Part shown: positions 10,601 through 26,100 of the stretch, in pieces | Layout: each line of letters begins with the position of its first letter | Numbering within the stretch: position 1 is the first letter of the stretch | NCBI GenBank assembly: GCA_965153455.1 | Contig: OZ234493.1 | Span: forward strand, 14,560,213 to 14,624,212 | Reading direction: 5' to 3' | Origin: Sphagnum compactum | Taxonomy: Eukaryota; Bryophyta; Sphagnopsida; Sphagnales | DNA length: 64,000 nt | Translations under genes and position numbers: made by a program | Notes under the pieces: generated by a model | Told to the model about the DNA's origin: nothing | Seen by the model: only the letters and a program-made list of their open reading frames with translations | The model's database searches: none

Positions 10601-13600
10601 TTTAAATCATGGAGTGTGAAGTTTTTTTTTTAAAGTGAAAATTCACAATATTTTGATGTAAATATTGGGCTAGTGAAATTGAACAGGTGTTTTTATTTTA
10701 AAAAATTAGCCCAAATATCACAAAAATCTCATAGAAAACTTTCAACCTCGTCATGATGAAAGCAAAGGGAAAGCAAATGTCACCTCCCATCGTCCAGTGA
10801 AAATCATCACTTGCAAAGGCCTAACCATCTTTTGTTTAAGGTAAAGCCATAGGTCAAGAGCATTACCAAAATAAGGGCACCGAAGGCATAGCCGAATGTA
10901 GGCCTGATTTTGGTAATGCCCTCGATTGAGAACTTTACCCCAACATAAGGACTTGCCAAAAATTTAGTGGAGAAACTGAGGCGAAATAGGATGGGGGCAT
11001 TATGAAAAACAAAATGCCCTCCCAAAACTGGATGAAAAAATATGCTTTGCAAGGTTATTTCCACATACACTACAAAATTTGTGGCATGTCATTACGACCT
11101 AGGTCACTAGATCTTTGCCCTAATGGCCTTTGATTTTGTAACTCTAACCCTTTCCCTCAAACCCATTTTCACTCCAAAAAAATGTTCCTTGAAAACTCAT
11201 TTTCATTTGTCAATGTGCAAGCCTCAAGGTGCACAATACACATTGCAACAAACTTGCAAAGTTGTGTTCATTCTTTAATGCACATTGAATCATTCTTTAC
11301 AATCGTTGCTTTCGAATTGAACTTGTTTTTGCTAGCTTGCACATGAGATAGAAAGGTGGCAGCTCAACATGATTCAAACTTCAAGAATGTTTAAAGTTCC
11401 AATTACTAGTAAGTTTTTAAACTTTTCAAATAACTTGTTCGTTTCATGGTTTTGACTTTTTATATGCAGTATTCACTAAATGCTTATACCGAATGTTTTG
11501 TGTTGTTTGTGTGTGTAATGTTGAGTTTCAACTCACCAAGGCACCAGTGACCTCTAGGTTTTTGTGATTTGAATTATTTATGCAAGGCACATAGATTTCG
11601 TGTTTGAAATGATTATGTGAAACAAGTGGTTGTGCTACACTCCTAAGTGATGATTCACAAGGTTTAAAGATGCATGCGCATAGTCACGCTTGAATTTCGT
11701 CACAAACCTACATTTGAGCTGAATCCTTTATGTTTAAACCTTTTGAATCACAAGTTGAATTTGTTGTTTGGGATTTGTAAATCATTTTTCATTTTTGGTC
11801 TTAGTCATGTTTTCACACTTCTAAAATTTAAGTAATTTTAAATTTAAATATTTCTTTGGTAGTCAAGTCTCAAAAGAAGACTTTGCACCTATTAACTTTG
11901 TTTCTTAATCAATGTACTTAAATTCAGTCATATGATGAACAAAGAAATTAATTGCATGATCTTGAATTGATAATTACTCCACTTCAAAATTTTGACACTA
12001 TTAAACAAGGGTATCATTTATAGGTATCACTTTTGGGTATTTCAACATTGAATAAATGGATTTGAGTTATGAGGCCTATATAAAGTTTTAAAGTAATTCA
12101 CCATTGTCTTTGGTAAAAATCCCACTTTAGGTGTGAATTTAAATTGTTTGTTAACATATGGCAATATCAACTAGTGTATAACTCATTATCAAATAATGTG
12201 TGGCATTGTTTAGTAATGTATGGACTTATCAACTTATGTATGGCATTATTGAACATTGTTTAGTTTATTGGTCAAAAGTGTGTGACATTATCAAGCAATG
12301 TATAGGCTTATTCCAATCAACATATGGCATTGTTGGCCATTGTATAATGTCAAGGTGTCAATAGCAAATTGTTTACCCAACAAGAATGCCAACAAAGTTT
12401 AAAAGAACACAAGGTTGACATGTGGCTAATGGGGGGGGGGGGGGGAGGGGTGTGTGTTCTTCTAGAAGCTTCTCAAGAACTTTGAATGGAACATTTTCAT
12501 TTTTTCCAACTTTTTATGAAAATGATTTATGGAGGTGAAAAAGAAGTGTTGTGGAGATGGTGATAGGGAACTTTTGGAGGAAAAAAGGAACCGTGGATAT
12601 AATGATGGGGAGAGGGCAAGTAAGAAGTAAGAAGATGATTTTTCATGGTAATCAAGGACAAAGAAATCCAATCTTGAGGAAACGGGAACAATAAATAAAG
12701 AAAATGAATAATAGGAACTTTGAAGTGATGATCACCACAAGTTTAGGATGTTTTTGTTGTAAAAACACCATGGGTGAAGCCCATGTTCAATGAAGTTGGC
12801 ATGGTTACTTCAGCAAATGTTGTGTTTATACTACAATTGAGAAGAAAGGAAAGGAAAATACATAGTGATAAATGGTTTATGGAATATCCAAAATGTGAGC
12901 ATGTAAAAAATAAAATTGCTTCTACTCAATTGTCAACAATAATTGTCCTTTAACAACTCAATCTTGGTCAAGTAGTGAAAAATAACCAATTCGTTTTCAA
13001 TTTGCCATTATTTTCAACCTTTTTAATAAAGGTATGCCAATGATAAATTATGAAGATTTTAAGCCTTTGTTTAACTTTTTAAGGCTTCCATGTATCCCCA
13101 AAAACATTGGTTTAATGGGGCTGATTGGGAAATGGCAAAACATGTAGACAATGAGGTGAGAAAAGTTACTAAAAGTATTGTTCAGAATGTCAAGCTTGTT
13201 TCTCTTACTTCTCATGAAATCACATCCATGGATAATGGAAGTTGGGTAACCTATTGGTGGTTAAATTATGCAAGATCAATGTCAAATACCTTTGATGTTG
13301 AATGTGCAACAATTTTTTTTGGATTTGTAACTAGTAGTCTAATTTTGTTGATCATGATTTTTTTACAATGGGGTTTGAAGGAAGAGGAGCTTGCTTCAAA
13401 GGTAGTTTGTTTTTATGTTGATGGGGTCAAGACCTTCCAAGGCCTCAAATCTAAAGTTACAATTCAAATCCAATATCAATATTCTTCATTTATCACTAGT
13501 GTGCATTATATGATCCATTAAAGAAACTTAGTGGTACAAACTCTTTGAAACATACTTTTGGTTTCTAGCATGGAAAGTCTTTTGCAATGTATCTATGTTT

Positions 13601-16600
13601 AATTTAGTCATAACCTTAAAAAACATTTGAAATTTGTCAAATTGGTAAAAATCATGGAAATAAAAGGCAACAAAATATTGTGCAATATCAAAACTAAGTG
13701 GATAGTCATGATTAGTCATGTCAAGCATGTGTTGTTTAAATATTGCACTTTTCTCACAAAGATGGCATTAGATGCACCCACACTAACCTCTACCAAATCT
13801 AACTTGTGTTTGTTAACTAATGTTGAGATATTGTTGGAATCTTATCACACCACTTTTGGAAACAATGCAATCTTTGATCAAATTTGCACCACTGTATGAT
13901 GTGTTTGCGTGTGATTTTCTAATAGTAATCAAAATTTGTGAAAGGATGTATATTGGTTGTATTGTGCCATCCATTTCTTTTTCCTTGAGGTGATGTATTT
14001 ATGAACTTCCAAGCCTTGATCAATTGTGTTCATGAGAACATAAAATCTTTGATAGATTATCTATTTAAATATTGGAACATATCATTTGGTATTAACTAAG
14101 TTTGTTGGGCAACATATTTGGGCCATGTTTGTAGATTAGATTGGGGCATCCAAGTTTGGTTACAAAACATTTATTTGCCAAGGTTGTGGCATTTATGAAT
14201 TAACAACAATGTGATCAAGAAGCTAATGGTTAATTTATTACAAAATTGCAAGGTTAATTTTCAATCCAAAATTTGATGGATGCATTTGATATTGTGTACC
14301 CAAAATATTGGTTACAACCAAAGCTCGAAGCAAGGTCTGTTGCTCACTTAGTAATTTTCAAAGACACCATTTAACAACTAAGAAGTTAAGGTCTGATGAA
14401 TTATGGTTTCCAAGCCCACTGATTTTGACAAACAAAAATCTTTGTTTGTCATTACCATGAAAACTAACGGAAAGTAATTAGCAATGTGTGAATCTTATGA
14501 TGTGAACACACTTACCAAGTTGTGGATTATCCTTTCATCACAATTTTTTGTAAATAAATCCATGGGGACATCAAGTTGATTGAACTTGTTATGGTGCAAA
14601 TTATTGGTTCAATGGAATATGAACATTTTTTCTTTTATATTCACCATAATGAAAAGTAAACTACAGAATCAATTGACCATGCATCTAGAGTTGGTCATTT
14701 AAACATTCAACCAAAAGTTTTTCATCTTGCAAAACTTTCCATTTGGAGTAGCCATTCAAAATTGGAAAGATAACATAACTTGGTATTATGTGAAAGTTTG
14801 AAAATTGAATGTGGATCCTAGAATTTGGTTCATGGCAAAGTTGCCCAAGTTTCACATTTTTTGTCATCATGTATCACAAAATTTAGATTATTATTTTTTG
14901 TATTCTAGTTGGAATGTTTGGAAGTTGGATGCTAACTTACATGTTACTTCACCTCTCTATCAACCCACCAAAAATGTTTTTTTAAGAAATTTTTAACTTT
15001 GTTATAAAAATCTTGAAGCTTTATTTTAAGGTGTTAACATATTAGTGGTTCACTATTATGATATCATTTTTGGTATGAATTATGGGGCATGGATGATGGG
15101 ATATTGCTTTAGTTGACTTTTTCATGTAGTAATGAAACTAAAATCTAATGGATGTTGTAACATATGCTTGAGTTTTGATGTTGTCAAAACAAATGAGTTG
15201 CCCGTTGTCTCCATAATTCATTTTTTGGGGATATTGTGAATCTTCAAACAACCCCTTTTCGGGGCATTTAAAAATTAGGATTTGTTTTCATATTGAACAT
15301 GGAATATTAACAATTTTTTTTGTGTAGGTTAGGTCGTATGTTGCAATGGGCAAAACCTTTATGGGTTGAAGTTTAATTCCCCTATACAATTTTGTTGCCA
15401 GAATTTGGAAACAAAAAATCCTTCATTGACAAAGACGATAAAAATATGAGAGCTTGTAGCTCCAAAATTCACTTAGAAAATTCTTTTTTTACAAACTAAG
15501 AACAAGAAAATAATTTCCTTCATAATGGAAAAATTACACATTTCCTTGCCATGTAATTAGCCAACTCAACACCTATTATGTCCATGTGACAATTATAGTT
15601 CATGGAAAGGTTGTCATGTAGCCAACCAAACTAAAATGAAAAAACATTAATGTGAGACTTGTAAGATGTATTTTAAGATGGGCAAAAAGGGGAAGAATTT
15701 GCATTTTCTTGGACAAATGCAACAAAAAGTAGGTATAATAATTGTAAACAAATGGGTACATTCCTGAATAAAAGAACCAACAAAGTGAGTGCACAATGTT
15801 TATTGTCTTTTTGAATTTACATAATAGGAACACACTAATTTGGAAATTTATTTTTTTGGATGCCCTTCCATTACTTGCAAAATTCCAACTATCAAAATTC
15901 ATGAAAATTCATAAAATTTCAAAAGTCTTTTTGTATTTTTGAAACAATGTGGACACTATTATTCCAATATTTTTTCATTGTTTTGTCTTCTAGTTTTTCT
16001 CGAACTTCAAAATATGAATGTGTTTTTTGTTATTCTATCTTCACCAAATGTTCTCAAATTTATGGTGGGTTTTAATATATTTGATGAGAAGAGCATCATG
16101 TCTTAATCTTTTAGGTGCATAAGTTTTGGATTCATATTTTGGATTTTAATTTTTGAACATCCTTTAATTATTAAAATAGTTCAAAATTTGTTATCACTGT
16201 TTTTTAAAAAAAATTGTACATTTGATTATAAAGTAGAACATGATGCATCCCACAATGTTGTCTACGATGCTTTCATCTCCATTACGACAAATGTGGGGTT
16301 TCATGTTTCATGTGAATTAACTAACATCCTTCTGCCAATTTCCCTTTAATATTTTCATTGTCAGGTTCACATTGTGTTATCCGTTGATGGCATCCACACC
16401 TTGGCTAATGTGTGGGCTTTTTAATCTCACAAGGTGACTATGATAGTGGTGGCTTAAAAAAAGAAAAGACTTTTACCATGATCAACATTTGACAGATGCA
16501 TTTCTTCCTTTTGGAACGTACTAAAACAATTCTGATTTTTAATTGAGTGCTTTTCAATCACAAATCATGGTGAAAAAAGATGGGTTGTGAATATTGAAAG

Positions 16601-17069
16601 ATGCTTATGTGGATTAGGTGATAAAATAAGGAACCTTGTTGACAATAATGTACATATGTATAAAAAAGGGGCAAGGTTATAAACCGTTTCTTATTTTGAA
16701 ATGCCAAAACATGAGGGTGGATGCTTGAGTGATGAACATTAAAAAACAAAGAAAGAACCGAAGGCCACACCCTTCTTTAAAATAAAAACCTACCTTAATT
16801 TCAAAGGAAGTGTGTTTCCACTAGAAAAGATTTTTTCCTTTTCATAAGATATGGGAAAATTGTCATTGAAGTCTTGTGCTTGACACTGGTTGTTTAAATA
16901 CACTATAAAAATTCAAGCAAGCTTTTTAGTCATTCTGGATGTTCAAAGACCCTAAAAATAGTTCTTAATGTCATTAAAAATAGTTTTTACTCACTTTGTG
17001 TCATGGTAGGTTTTGAAATGCAAGTGCCAAATATAGTGGGCCCATTGGAAGAAGGGATTGAAGTGTTTT
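10601..17069. other. AT-rich degenerate transposon DNA
   Basis: About 6.5 kb of AT-rich sequence without intact ORFs, apart from the hAT-like remnant listed separately. A G15 run lies at 12,431-12,445. A short stretch near 16,370 (VHIVLSVDGIHTLANV) resembles part of the same transposase family and may come from a second decayed copy. I found no LTR pair or matching TIRs here. Confidence 0.5.
13090..14350 (+). pseudogene. Degenerate hAT-like transposase (plant zinc-finger/DUF4371-type) remnant
   Basis: Two open stretches and frame-broken sequence between and after them follow the order of plant hAT-like transposase proteins. They include VQNVKLVSLTSHEITSMDN with SWV (13,180-13,260), LASKVVCFYVDGVKTFQG (13,390-13,450), VKIMEIKGNKILCNIKTKW (13,635-13,700) and KMALDAP (13,760). 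A diverged piece, IVYPKYWLQP, follows near 14,290. Stops and frame changes occur throughout and no TIRs or 8-bp TSD were found, so the element is dead. The original protein cannot be reconstructed from this copy. Confidence 0.65.
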
Positions 17070-17339
17070 CACTAGTAGAAATTGACTAAAATGTAACCAA
17101 TCTCTTTGCGACTACATGCGACTATCAGTTATTTGCAACTACATTTGGACATTTTTGCAACTATTTATTGTGTTGGTCATATTTGCAACTACAGTGCAAC
17201 TAGTTTGCAACTAGTTTGGTGTTCATCCTTCCATGTGAACAACATTTAGTTAAGTTTTCATCCAAGAAGAACAATTTATGTCCCATTAGTTGCAAATGTG
17301 ACCAACTTAGTTGTAACCCTATAAGTATATAAAGGTATA

Positions 17340-17912
17340 TTTTGTGAATTTTAAAAAATATAGTTCGGTGTATTAGGATTTATGAATGTATAATTTGAAT
17401 GTATATGAACAACCATATTAGATGTGTATTCAAATATTATTATTATCATAAATGGCCTCGATATTATGGTTACATTAAATGATATATATTTTGAGTATAT
17501 CAAAATTATACATAAGATATTTGTTAAATATATTGTGCCCATATTATAAGTTTATCCAAACCATTTTATTATACTTCTTAAAATTATTAAAAATGACATT
17601 TATTATTATTTGTATTAATATTATATTATATTATATATTAATTACATGTAATAAAAACCAAATTTAAATATTATCTTTAACTAAAATTTAAAAACAGTAA
17701 TATCTTGTTACATAATGATCATAATGATGATGATATTAGAATGATAAAAAAAATAATTCTATAATTATTGAAGTAATTATAAATTTTTTAGTATATTATT
17801 AAATTATTATTAAATTCTTTTCAAATGACTAATGTACTTATTACGAATTAATTTTTATTTCTTAAAAAATGAAAACTTAATTATAGTAAATCATAATAGT
17901 CTAACAAGTGAC

Positions 17913-17944
<32 letters not shown>

Positions 17945-18879
17945 GTCATAAAATAGCTAACCTAGGCTAGTGACAAATTACATTATTGTTATTATTATTA
18001 TAAGTAATCAATTATGAAATATTATTAGATTAATATAATAATTATTAAGAAATATTAATATATAGTTTTAAATTTTTGTATTAAAAATTTATAGTTGATA
18101 TTTATTAATTATTAATAAGTCAATAATTATAATCATTTACTAATATATATTTCTGATTTTCAGTTCTATTATTTTATATTTTATAATAATTAATGTATTA
18201 GTTAGAATGGAAATCTAATAAATTATTATACAAATTATTTTCGAAGGAAAAATATAATTATTAAAAATATATAATATTTATTGTAATATTTCATAAATCA
18301 ATTAATGAGTGAATTAATAATATGAATAATTATAATAAAATAGTTAACCTTGGCTACCAACTAGCTACAATAATAATTGAATTAATGATATTTTTACTAT
18401 TAAATATTTACTTATATATTTACTATTAACTATATAAATGAAAATAATAATGGGAGTAATTATAATAAAATAGTTAGCCTAGGCTAAGTTTTAATTATAT
18501 TATTAGATTAAAAAACCTAATAGTCAATATTTATAATTAATAGTTATTAATAATTAAATAATGAATATTTCAGTTATTATATTAATTTATTTGGTTACAA
18601 AATAATAATTTATTACTTAGTAATAATTAGTTAAATATTTCAATATTAGCCAATTACTCGTTAAATAAATTGGTTGATGGATTATTATAGTTAATATAAT
18701 ATTATGGTTTATCTAATTAATAAATATTTAATATTTAATAATAATATAATAAATTCAGTAATAATAAGATATTGATTATTATTACTATAAATAATTAGTT
18801 AGTTTCTAGTTTAGTTATTAATTAATTAATTAGCAAGTTTATTAATTTATTTTTCTATATTTCATTCGTTAAATAATTA
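17340..18879. other. Extremely AT-rich interior of the outer CACTA element
   Basis: Almost pure A/T with ATT/AAT microsatellite tracts (for example an ATA repeat at about 17,915-17,945). No coding potential. The phrase TAGTTAACCTTGGCTA/TAGTTAGCCTAGGCTA recurs at roughly 18,340 and 18,470, a diverged internal repeat. Confidence 0.6.
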
Positions 18880-19140
18880 CACTACTAGAAATTCTGTCAT
18901 ATGCAACCACACCACATGCAACTGGGATGCAACTGCCTGTCGCATGCAGTTTTTGCAACTATGCGCCCTTTTTGGGTGTGTATGCAACTATGGTGCAACT
19001 ATAATCGCCTTCATCCCAACCTTTGGATGAGTTCTGTGATATATCACCATATATATTTGATATATCATCGTATATCATTGATATGTATATACTCATAGTT
19101 GCATGTGCAACCAAAATATGCCAACTATGGTCTTTTGGTA
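18880..19140 (+). repeat. Left subterminal repeat region of the 25-kb CACTA element
   Basis: A cluster of TGCAACT-type motifs in both orientations (for example GCAACTGG, GCAACTGCC, GCAACTATG, AGTTGCATGTGCAAC). Such clusters flank the TIRs of CACTA elements and in En/Spm are bound by the TnpA protein. The same motif dominates the right end at 43,740-43,985. Confidence 0.7.
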
Positions 19141-19764
19141 AGTTAGGTACACATTTTTTTTAGGCATGTCTAGGATTAGGGTTGCCTACAAATGATAATC
19201 CCATTGATAAGGTTTAGGATATAGGTGAAAAATAACCTAATCTATTTTGCCACACCTAAAATAATGTATCTATCCCCAACTTTTAGTAGCTTGCTCCACA
19301 AACATTTAGAAGACAATTTACAACTGAAGATATCAATTTTACTTACAATAATTTATCACTTGATGAAGCAAAACAATGTATATGTGTATTCAACAAGAAG
19401 GTCCAATTAATCCCCTCAAGATTACAATATGTGGGTTTGACATGTGGAAATAATCTATTTTATTCCAACAATTATCCAGTACAAGTGAAGGTCTCATGGC
19501 ACATAGTCCATGTAATGCATGAGTTGGTTCCAAAGTCAGCCCTGATAGTCCTGATGGGTAGACATGTGACTAAAGCACACATCAGAAACCAGACATGAAA
19601 ACACATGCTATTGTCCCCCTTAACAACCATAACCAGACAATATGCAAACCCTAGAAAGGGTTACCCAAAGAATATCTCAGAATAAGAAGCTCTATCTGAA
19701 CCCCAACTTCACTCAATACATAATTTCTTGCTCATAAATGTTATTACAGCCAACTACAGAATGT

Positions 19765-22013
<2,249 letters not shown>

Positions 22014-22235
22014 ATGGAAACAGTAGTAACAACTTCAAGTCCTTCAAGTCTCAGGTGCAACAGCAAAAACGAAGCTGCAAATCTCAATGCGTCCATACAA
22101 CAACAGTAGCAGTAGGAGCAGGAGAGCCACAGCTACGACAATTGGGAGGAAGAGACAGCTACGAAGAAGAAGAAGCTCTTGGAGAAACAAACCCTGCCTT
22201 TCGGGGAGTTCTCGGCGGTTTCACACCGTCCATAG

Positions 22236-23012
22236 TCACACTTCCTTCCCTCTATTCCCCAAAATTGTAAACATGACCAACACTTCCCTTGTGCAGCACA
22301 ACCTCAAACGCTTCAGCCACATCTTCACAGTACAGGTAGCTTCGCACATTACATCCATCTCCATGGATGGGGAGGGGCTTCCCCTGGCCAAAAGAATGAA
22401 TGTGGGAATGAGCTTATCTGGGAATTGGTTTGGTCCATACACATTATTGCCTCGTCTGGTGATGACAGGCAACCCATATGAGCGGCCATATGCCATCACC
22501 GGCATTTCTGCACCAGCCTTGGTGGCTGAGTAGGGATTTGTGGGAAGCAGTTGCGATGCTTCATGGTTTCCAACAATTGCATCAGCCTCAGTCTCTCCAT
22601 AGACCTCATATGTGCTCACATGAATGAAGCGGTGGATAGTGCCTGTCACTTTGCATGCCTCCAGCAACACATGGGTCCCATAGATGTTGTTCTTTGTGAA
22701 CTCAATACTGTTGCCAAATGAGTTATCGACATGAGTTTGGACGGCAAAGTGCATAATGGTGTCAATACCCTCAGTAATGAGAAGGTAGTTCACAAGATCT
22801 GCACTCCCAATGTCACCTTTCACAAACTTGAAATTCTTGGAAGACTTGGAGGGCAACAGATTCTTCAAGTTGGAGCAATAATCCAACTTGTCTAGCACCA
22901 CAATCTCGTAATGTGGGTAGTTGCGCATCAGTCTGTTGGCAACATGAGATGCAATGAATCCTGCTACACCAGTTATCAAGATGCTTTTGGGAGTGTATGT
23001 GGCTTCCCCCAT
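22236..23012 (-). pseudogene. Truncated UDP-rhamnose synthase / UDP-glucose 4,6-dehydratase (RHM N-terminal domain) pseudogene
   Basis: From ATG 23012 the frame reads as an RHM N-terminal SDR domain. Landmarks are the nucleotide-binding loop GVAGFIASH (15-23), DKLDYCSNLK, HVDNSFGNS, YSATK (Y161, K165) and RGNNVYGPNQFP. The usual catalytic triplet Thr-Asp-Glu is Thr-Tyr-Glu here (residues 134-136), so the acid of the dehydratase step is gone. After FILLA (about 22,380) a 3-nt and a 1-nt deletion shift the frame. The true reading continues out of frame (LPIHGDG, then NVRSYLYCEDVAEAFEVVLH) to a stop near 22,250. Only about 270 of the usual 670 residues remain. RHM enzymes make UDP-rhamnose for cell walls and flavonoids. 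It lies just upstream of the UBC pseudogene in the same orientation. Confidence 0.85.
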
Positions 23013-24207
23013 TATGATGATGACCTCTGCTTCTGCAAATCTGCTTGATATTATTCAGTAAGAAAAAATTCTTCTCTATCAGAATTTTGTGGGCACAACA
23101 CAAGAGTAACAACAAAGTTCGGTGGAGCCACAGACGGGAAATAGAGAGGAAGAGTGTAATTTGGACTCCCCTGCAAACAAGGAAGATCAAGACCAAGCTC
23201 TCTTTAGTCCTGGTATAATACCTTACAAGTACACCTGCTTTTTTCTGGTATTGTCTGTCATAGGGACCGAATGTGAGGGACAACAAAGCGAGCAATATCT
23301 GCTGCTCACGACTACTAATCCACAAGCTCCTCATTTCCAACTGAAGAGATTATGTGTCGTCATTATGAAAACATAAAATTTCGAACAATCAAGATGTTCT
23401 GAGTGAGTGAATGAAATGCGTTTCTTCTTCTTCTTTTGCTCTTTTTTGTTTTTGTGTTTTAGGGTGTAGGGTTCTGAAGATGAAGAATTCTTGGTGCTTT
23501 TGTTTATTAACAGTGTGGCTGATGGGTGGGTGGGTGGCTGTCTGTCTCTATCTAGTATGCCTTCTTGCTCGCCAGGAACATTGTCTAAGAATTTTCCGGA
23601 GAGATGATGTCAAAGGTGTCCAAGCAGCAACATTGAAGCCCTTTACTGTGCTGCTGGAATGGAGCATTTCGCACTCGAAGCAGCCTCCCAACTTCTCGGT
23701 GGATTGGGGACTTACCAATGTGCTGATTGTTGAGTTTCGGCAAGCAAAATCACATGGAACATGTGCTTGAAAACAGTTCTCACCCTTTTTTCCTGTTTTC
23801 AAGATCTATGTACACATGATGTTGATGATGTAGGTTCCCATCAGTCCTCTTGCTATGGTGAATCAATCAATGAATTCGTTAAAATCAGATCTACTCTTGT
23901 ATTCCTTGTGGTGAGTTTTTCTCATCATCATCAAAGGTAACGTCTGCTGCTTTTTCAGCCTCTTCATTGCAGTAACTTCATCAGTATCTTCTTCTTCTTC
24001 TTCTTCTTCTTCCTCCTCCTCCTTCTCCTCATTTTCCTCCTCTTTTATGTCTTCCTCTTTGTGTAAAGTGATTGTGCTCCATTTTGGAAGAAGGTGGAGA
24101 ACATAAGACAACACCCTGATGATTCCTTTATAATTTGCCATTGTTATGATGAGCTGAGCCCAATTTCAATACCTGGAAGAAAGTGGGTGGTTTTTTCTTA
24201 AACCCTT
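23013..24207. other. Captured or filler DNA with a CTT/CCT tract; no gene supported
   Basis: The minus-strand region next to 23,012 may be a 5' UTR and intron of the RHM copy. The 23,411-23,770 ORF has no recognisable family. At about 23,987-24,055 a CTT then CCT polypyrimidine tract encodes a poly-Glu stretch on the minus strand, which looks like a microsatellite rather than a gene. Confidence 0.4.
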
Positions 24208-24873
24208 TTGTGTGCATGTGGTGGTGGGGGGGATCTTGTAGTGAGATCGCACATTATTGTGCTGCTTAGGTACTTGGTTGAGAGTTTCAAGATTGCATTC
24301 AGTGAGGACCACGTGAACCAACTCTTGCAGCTTTATCTGAACACACTAGAAGCACAGTTACAACAACCCTCGCACACGCTCCTGGCAGGAGCAATGAAGT
24401 GTCTTGACTCGCTACTCACTTGGTTTGTGAGCAGCGAGTCAAGACACTTCATTGCTCCTGCCAGGAGCGTGTTGGTTTAATGATGAACTTCCTGCAGGAG
24501 GTAACAATATGTGCAATTGGCAATTGGTGGTTTTATTTTCTTTTGGGGGGACATGGGGGGACATGTTCACAATTTTCCCTTGTGCATAGGGTGTTGGGGT
24601 TGTCCTGTTGGGAAGCTGTCTCTTCATTTGGACCATGCACAAATAGATGGATATCTGAAAAGAAATGGTGGGCTTCAACAACTTGCAGGTTCTGTAGTGA
24701 ATTCACGGAGGTGCTTTGAATATATTGAGCAAGTATTATGGCCTCGTGAAGACCTAAAGAGATACGAGGTGTTGAGAGGTATATCCTTGCACACTATTCG
24801 AATTTCCCACTACACGATTTCCCTTTTGGAGTTGCATGCAAGAGAAGTTGTAGACATTTTTCTCATCTTTTAA
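24208..24873 (+). pseudogene. Unidentified gene fragment (helical-repeat-like) with an internal inverted duplication
   Basis: Exon-like blocks read LVESFKIAFSEDHVNQLL, LNTLEAQLQQPSHTLLAG and AMKCLDSLLTWF (about 24,268-24,425), then LDHAQIDGYLKRNGGLQQ and a CFEYIEQVLWPREDLKRYEV block (about 24,635-24,770). They look like real, helix-rich coding sequence with plausible splice sites (gag|gtatat near 24,779), but I do not recognise the family. At 24,433-24,472 the preceding 40 bp of coding sequence is repeated in inverted orientation, which destroys the original reading frame. Lying between other gene fragments inside the CACTA element, this is best read as a captured, rearranged exon. Confidence 0.5.
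24374..24472. repeat. Perfect 40-bp inverted repeat (hairpin) within an exon-like block
   Basis: Arms 24,374-24,413 and 24,433-24,472 are exact reverse complements. After one mismatch the stem continues for 5 bp, leaving a 7-nt loop (24,420-24,426). The transcript would form a stem of about 46 bp whose sequence matches a coding exon. Confidence 0.9.
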
Positions 24874-26090
24874 GCAACTGCAAATTTGGACTCTCAAGCT
24901 GTGTGGATTTTAAGTTATGTAGCTCTTCTCCTTAGATTGTTTGGTCTTCTTCTGTTTCAGGTTTTGTTGAGCTTTGCTTTCTTCTTGGGTTTTTGGTTTT
25001 CCCCTTCTCTTTTAGGTTTTGTTCAGCCATGCAGCACGATGGCTGAGTTAGTCCATTACTGCCAAACGTTTCTTCTGATAGAATGTTAGTACATTGGCTA
25101 ACGTTTGACCTTAACCTCCACCTATTACTAAGAGCTGATGAATGCAATGGGGATGTTCTGGTAGGTGTTCAATTCCATACATGTTGCTATTGAAGGTACT
25201 TGAACATGCATATGAACAGCCATTGTTGTTCAAACTGCTCCTCTGTTTTGGTTTTGGTTTTGGTCTTGTTTTTCTCATTTCTTAGGCTTGGTGTTCTTCG
25301 TTCATGCCATTATTGGTTGCTGTCATGTTATCAAATTTGAAAATTTGAAATGTCGACAGCTAAATTTCAGTGGATTTTCTTCATTTGCCATCTTTAGAAT
25401 TAAGCACGAAATTTAGTACTGAATTGGTAGCACTCTTGGTTTGAGGCAACAATCAGCCATTCTAATTGACTACTGTTTATGAAAATTGGAGAGCTTTTGA
25501 CTTAGTTAAATGCATTGCAATACTTTGAGAGCCCCTTCAAATACTGTGAATCCATGCTGAACAATCTAATCAACCTTTTTTTTGCCTCCCTGGTCCTGAA
25601 ATGCAGTTGCAAAGAAGGAAGGGTATTCATGAAGCTGAGCAGGTTTGGCTCAGGCTACTTTTTTTGGCTGCACATGCTACCCTACCTGTTTTAAACCTTC
25701 CTTCAACAAGGCACAAGCAATATCTGTTTTAACAAAGAGAAATAGGCATGCTTTCAGTTGAAAGTTGAAAGTTTATTATACCTTGATATTGGGTGATAGC
25801 TGGGAAAAGTAGAGGTTTGTGTTTCTGCAAAGTTTATTTTCCTTGACAATTGTTGGTTGCTGCTTTGAGGTAATGTCCCTTGCTTTATAGAATTGTTGTA
25901 GAGTAGTTTGGCAAGGCTTGAGAAGGGCCTGAGGTCTGACCCAGCTGCCAGACTAGTGTGTGGCTATGTTTTCTGTTTTGCTGGTCCCATGAAGCCTGCA
26001 ACAAACCTAAGACTCCTACTGTGTTCCATCCACTATTTGAAGTTGATGTTGCACCTAAGTGCTTGTTCTGCAGTATTTAATAGATATTTC
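24874..26090. other. Non-coding interior of the CACTA element
   Basis: T-rich, intron-like DNA without a recognisable domain. A short stretch near 25,915-25,960 (ARLEKGLRSDPAARLVCG) is open but unassigned. Confidence 0.35.
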
Positions 26091-26100
26091 TGGTGGATTG

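Noticed and set aside
11069-11090. CACTACAAAATTTGTGG as another CACTA terminus
   Set aside because: No matching reverse-complement terminus with a 3-bp duplication was found in the window.
23863-24141. Acidic poly-Glu protein on the minus strand
   Set aside because: It is produced by a CTT/CCT microsatellite, with no conserved flanking domain.
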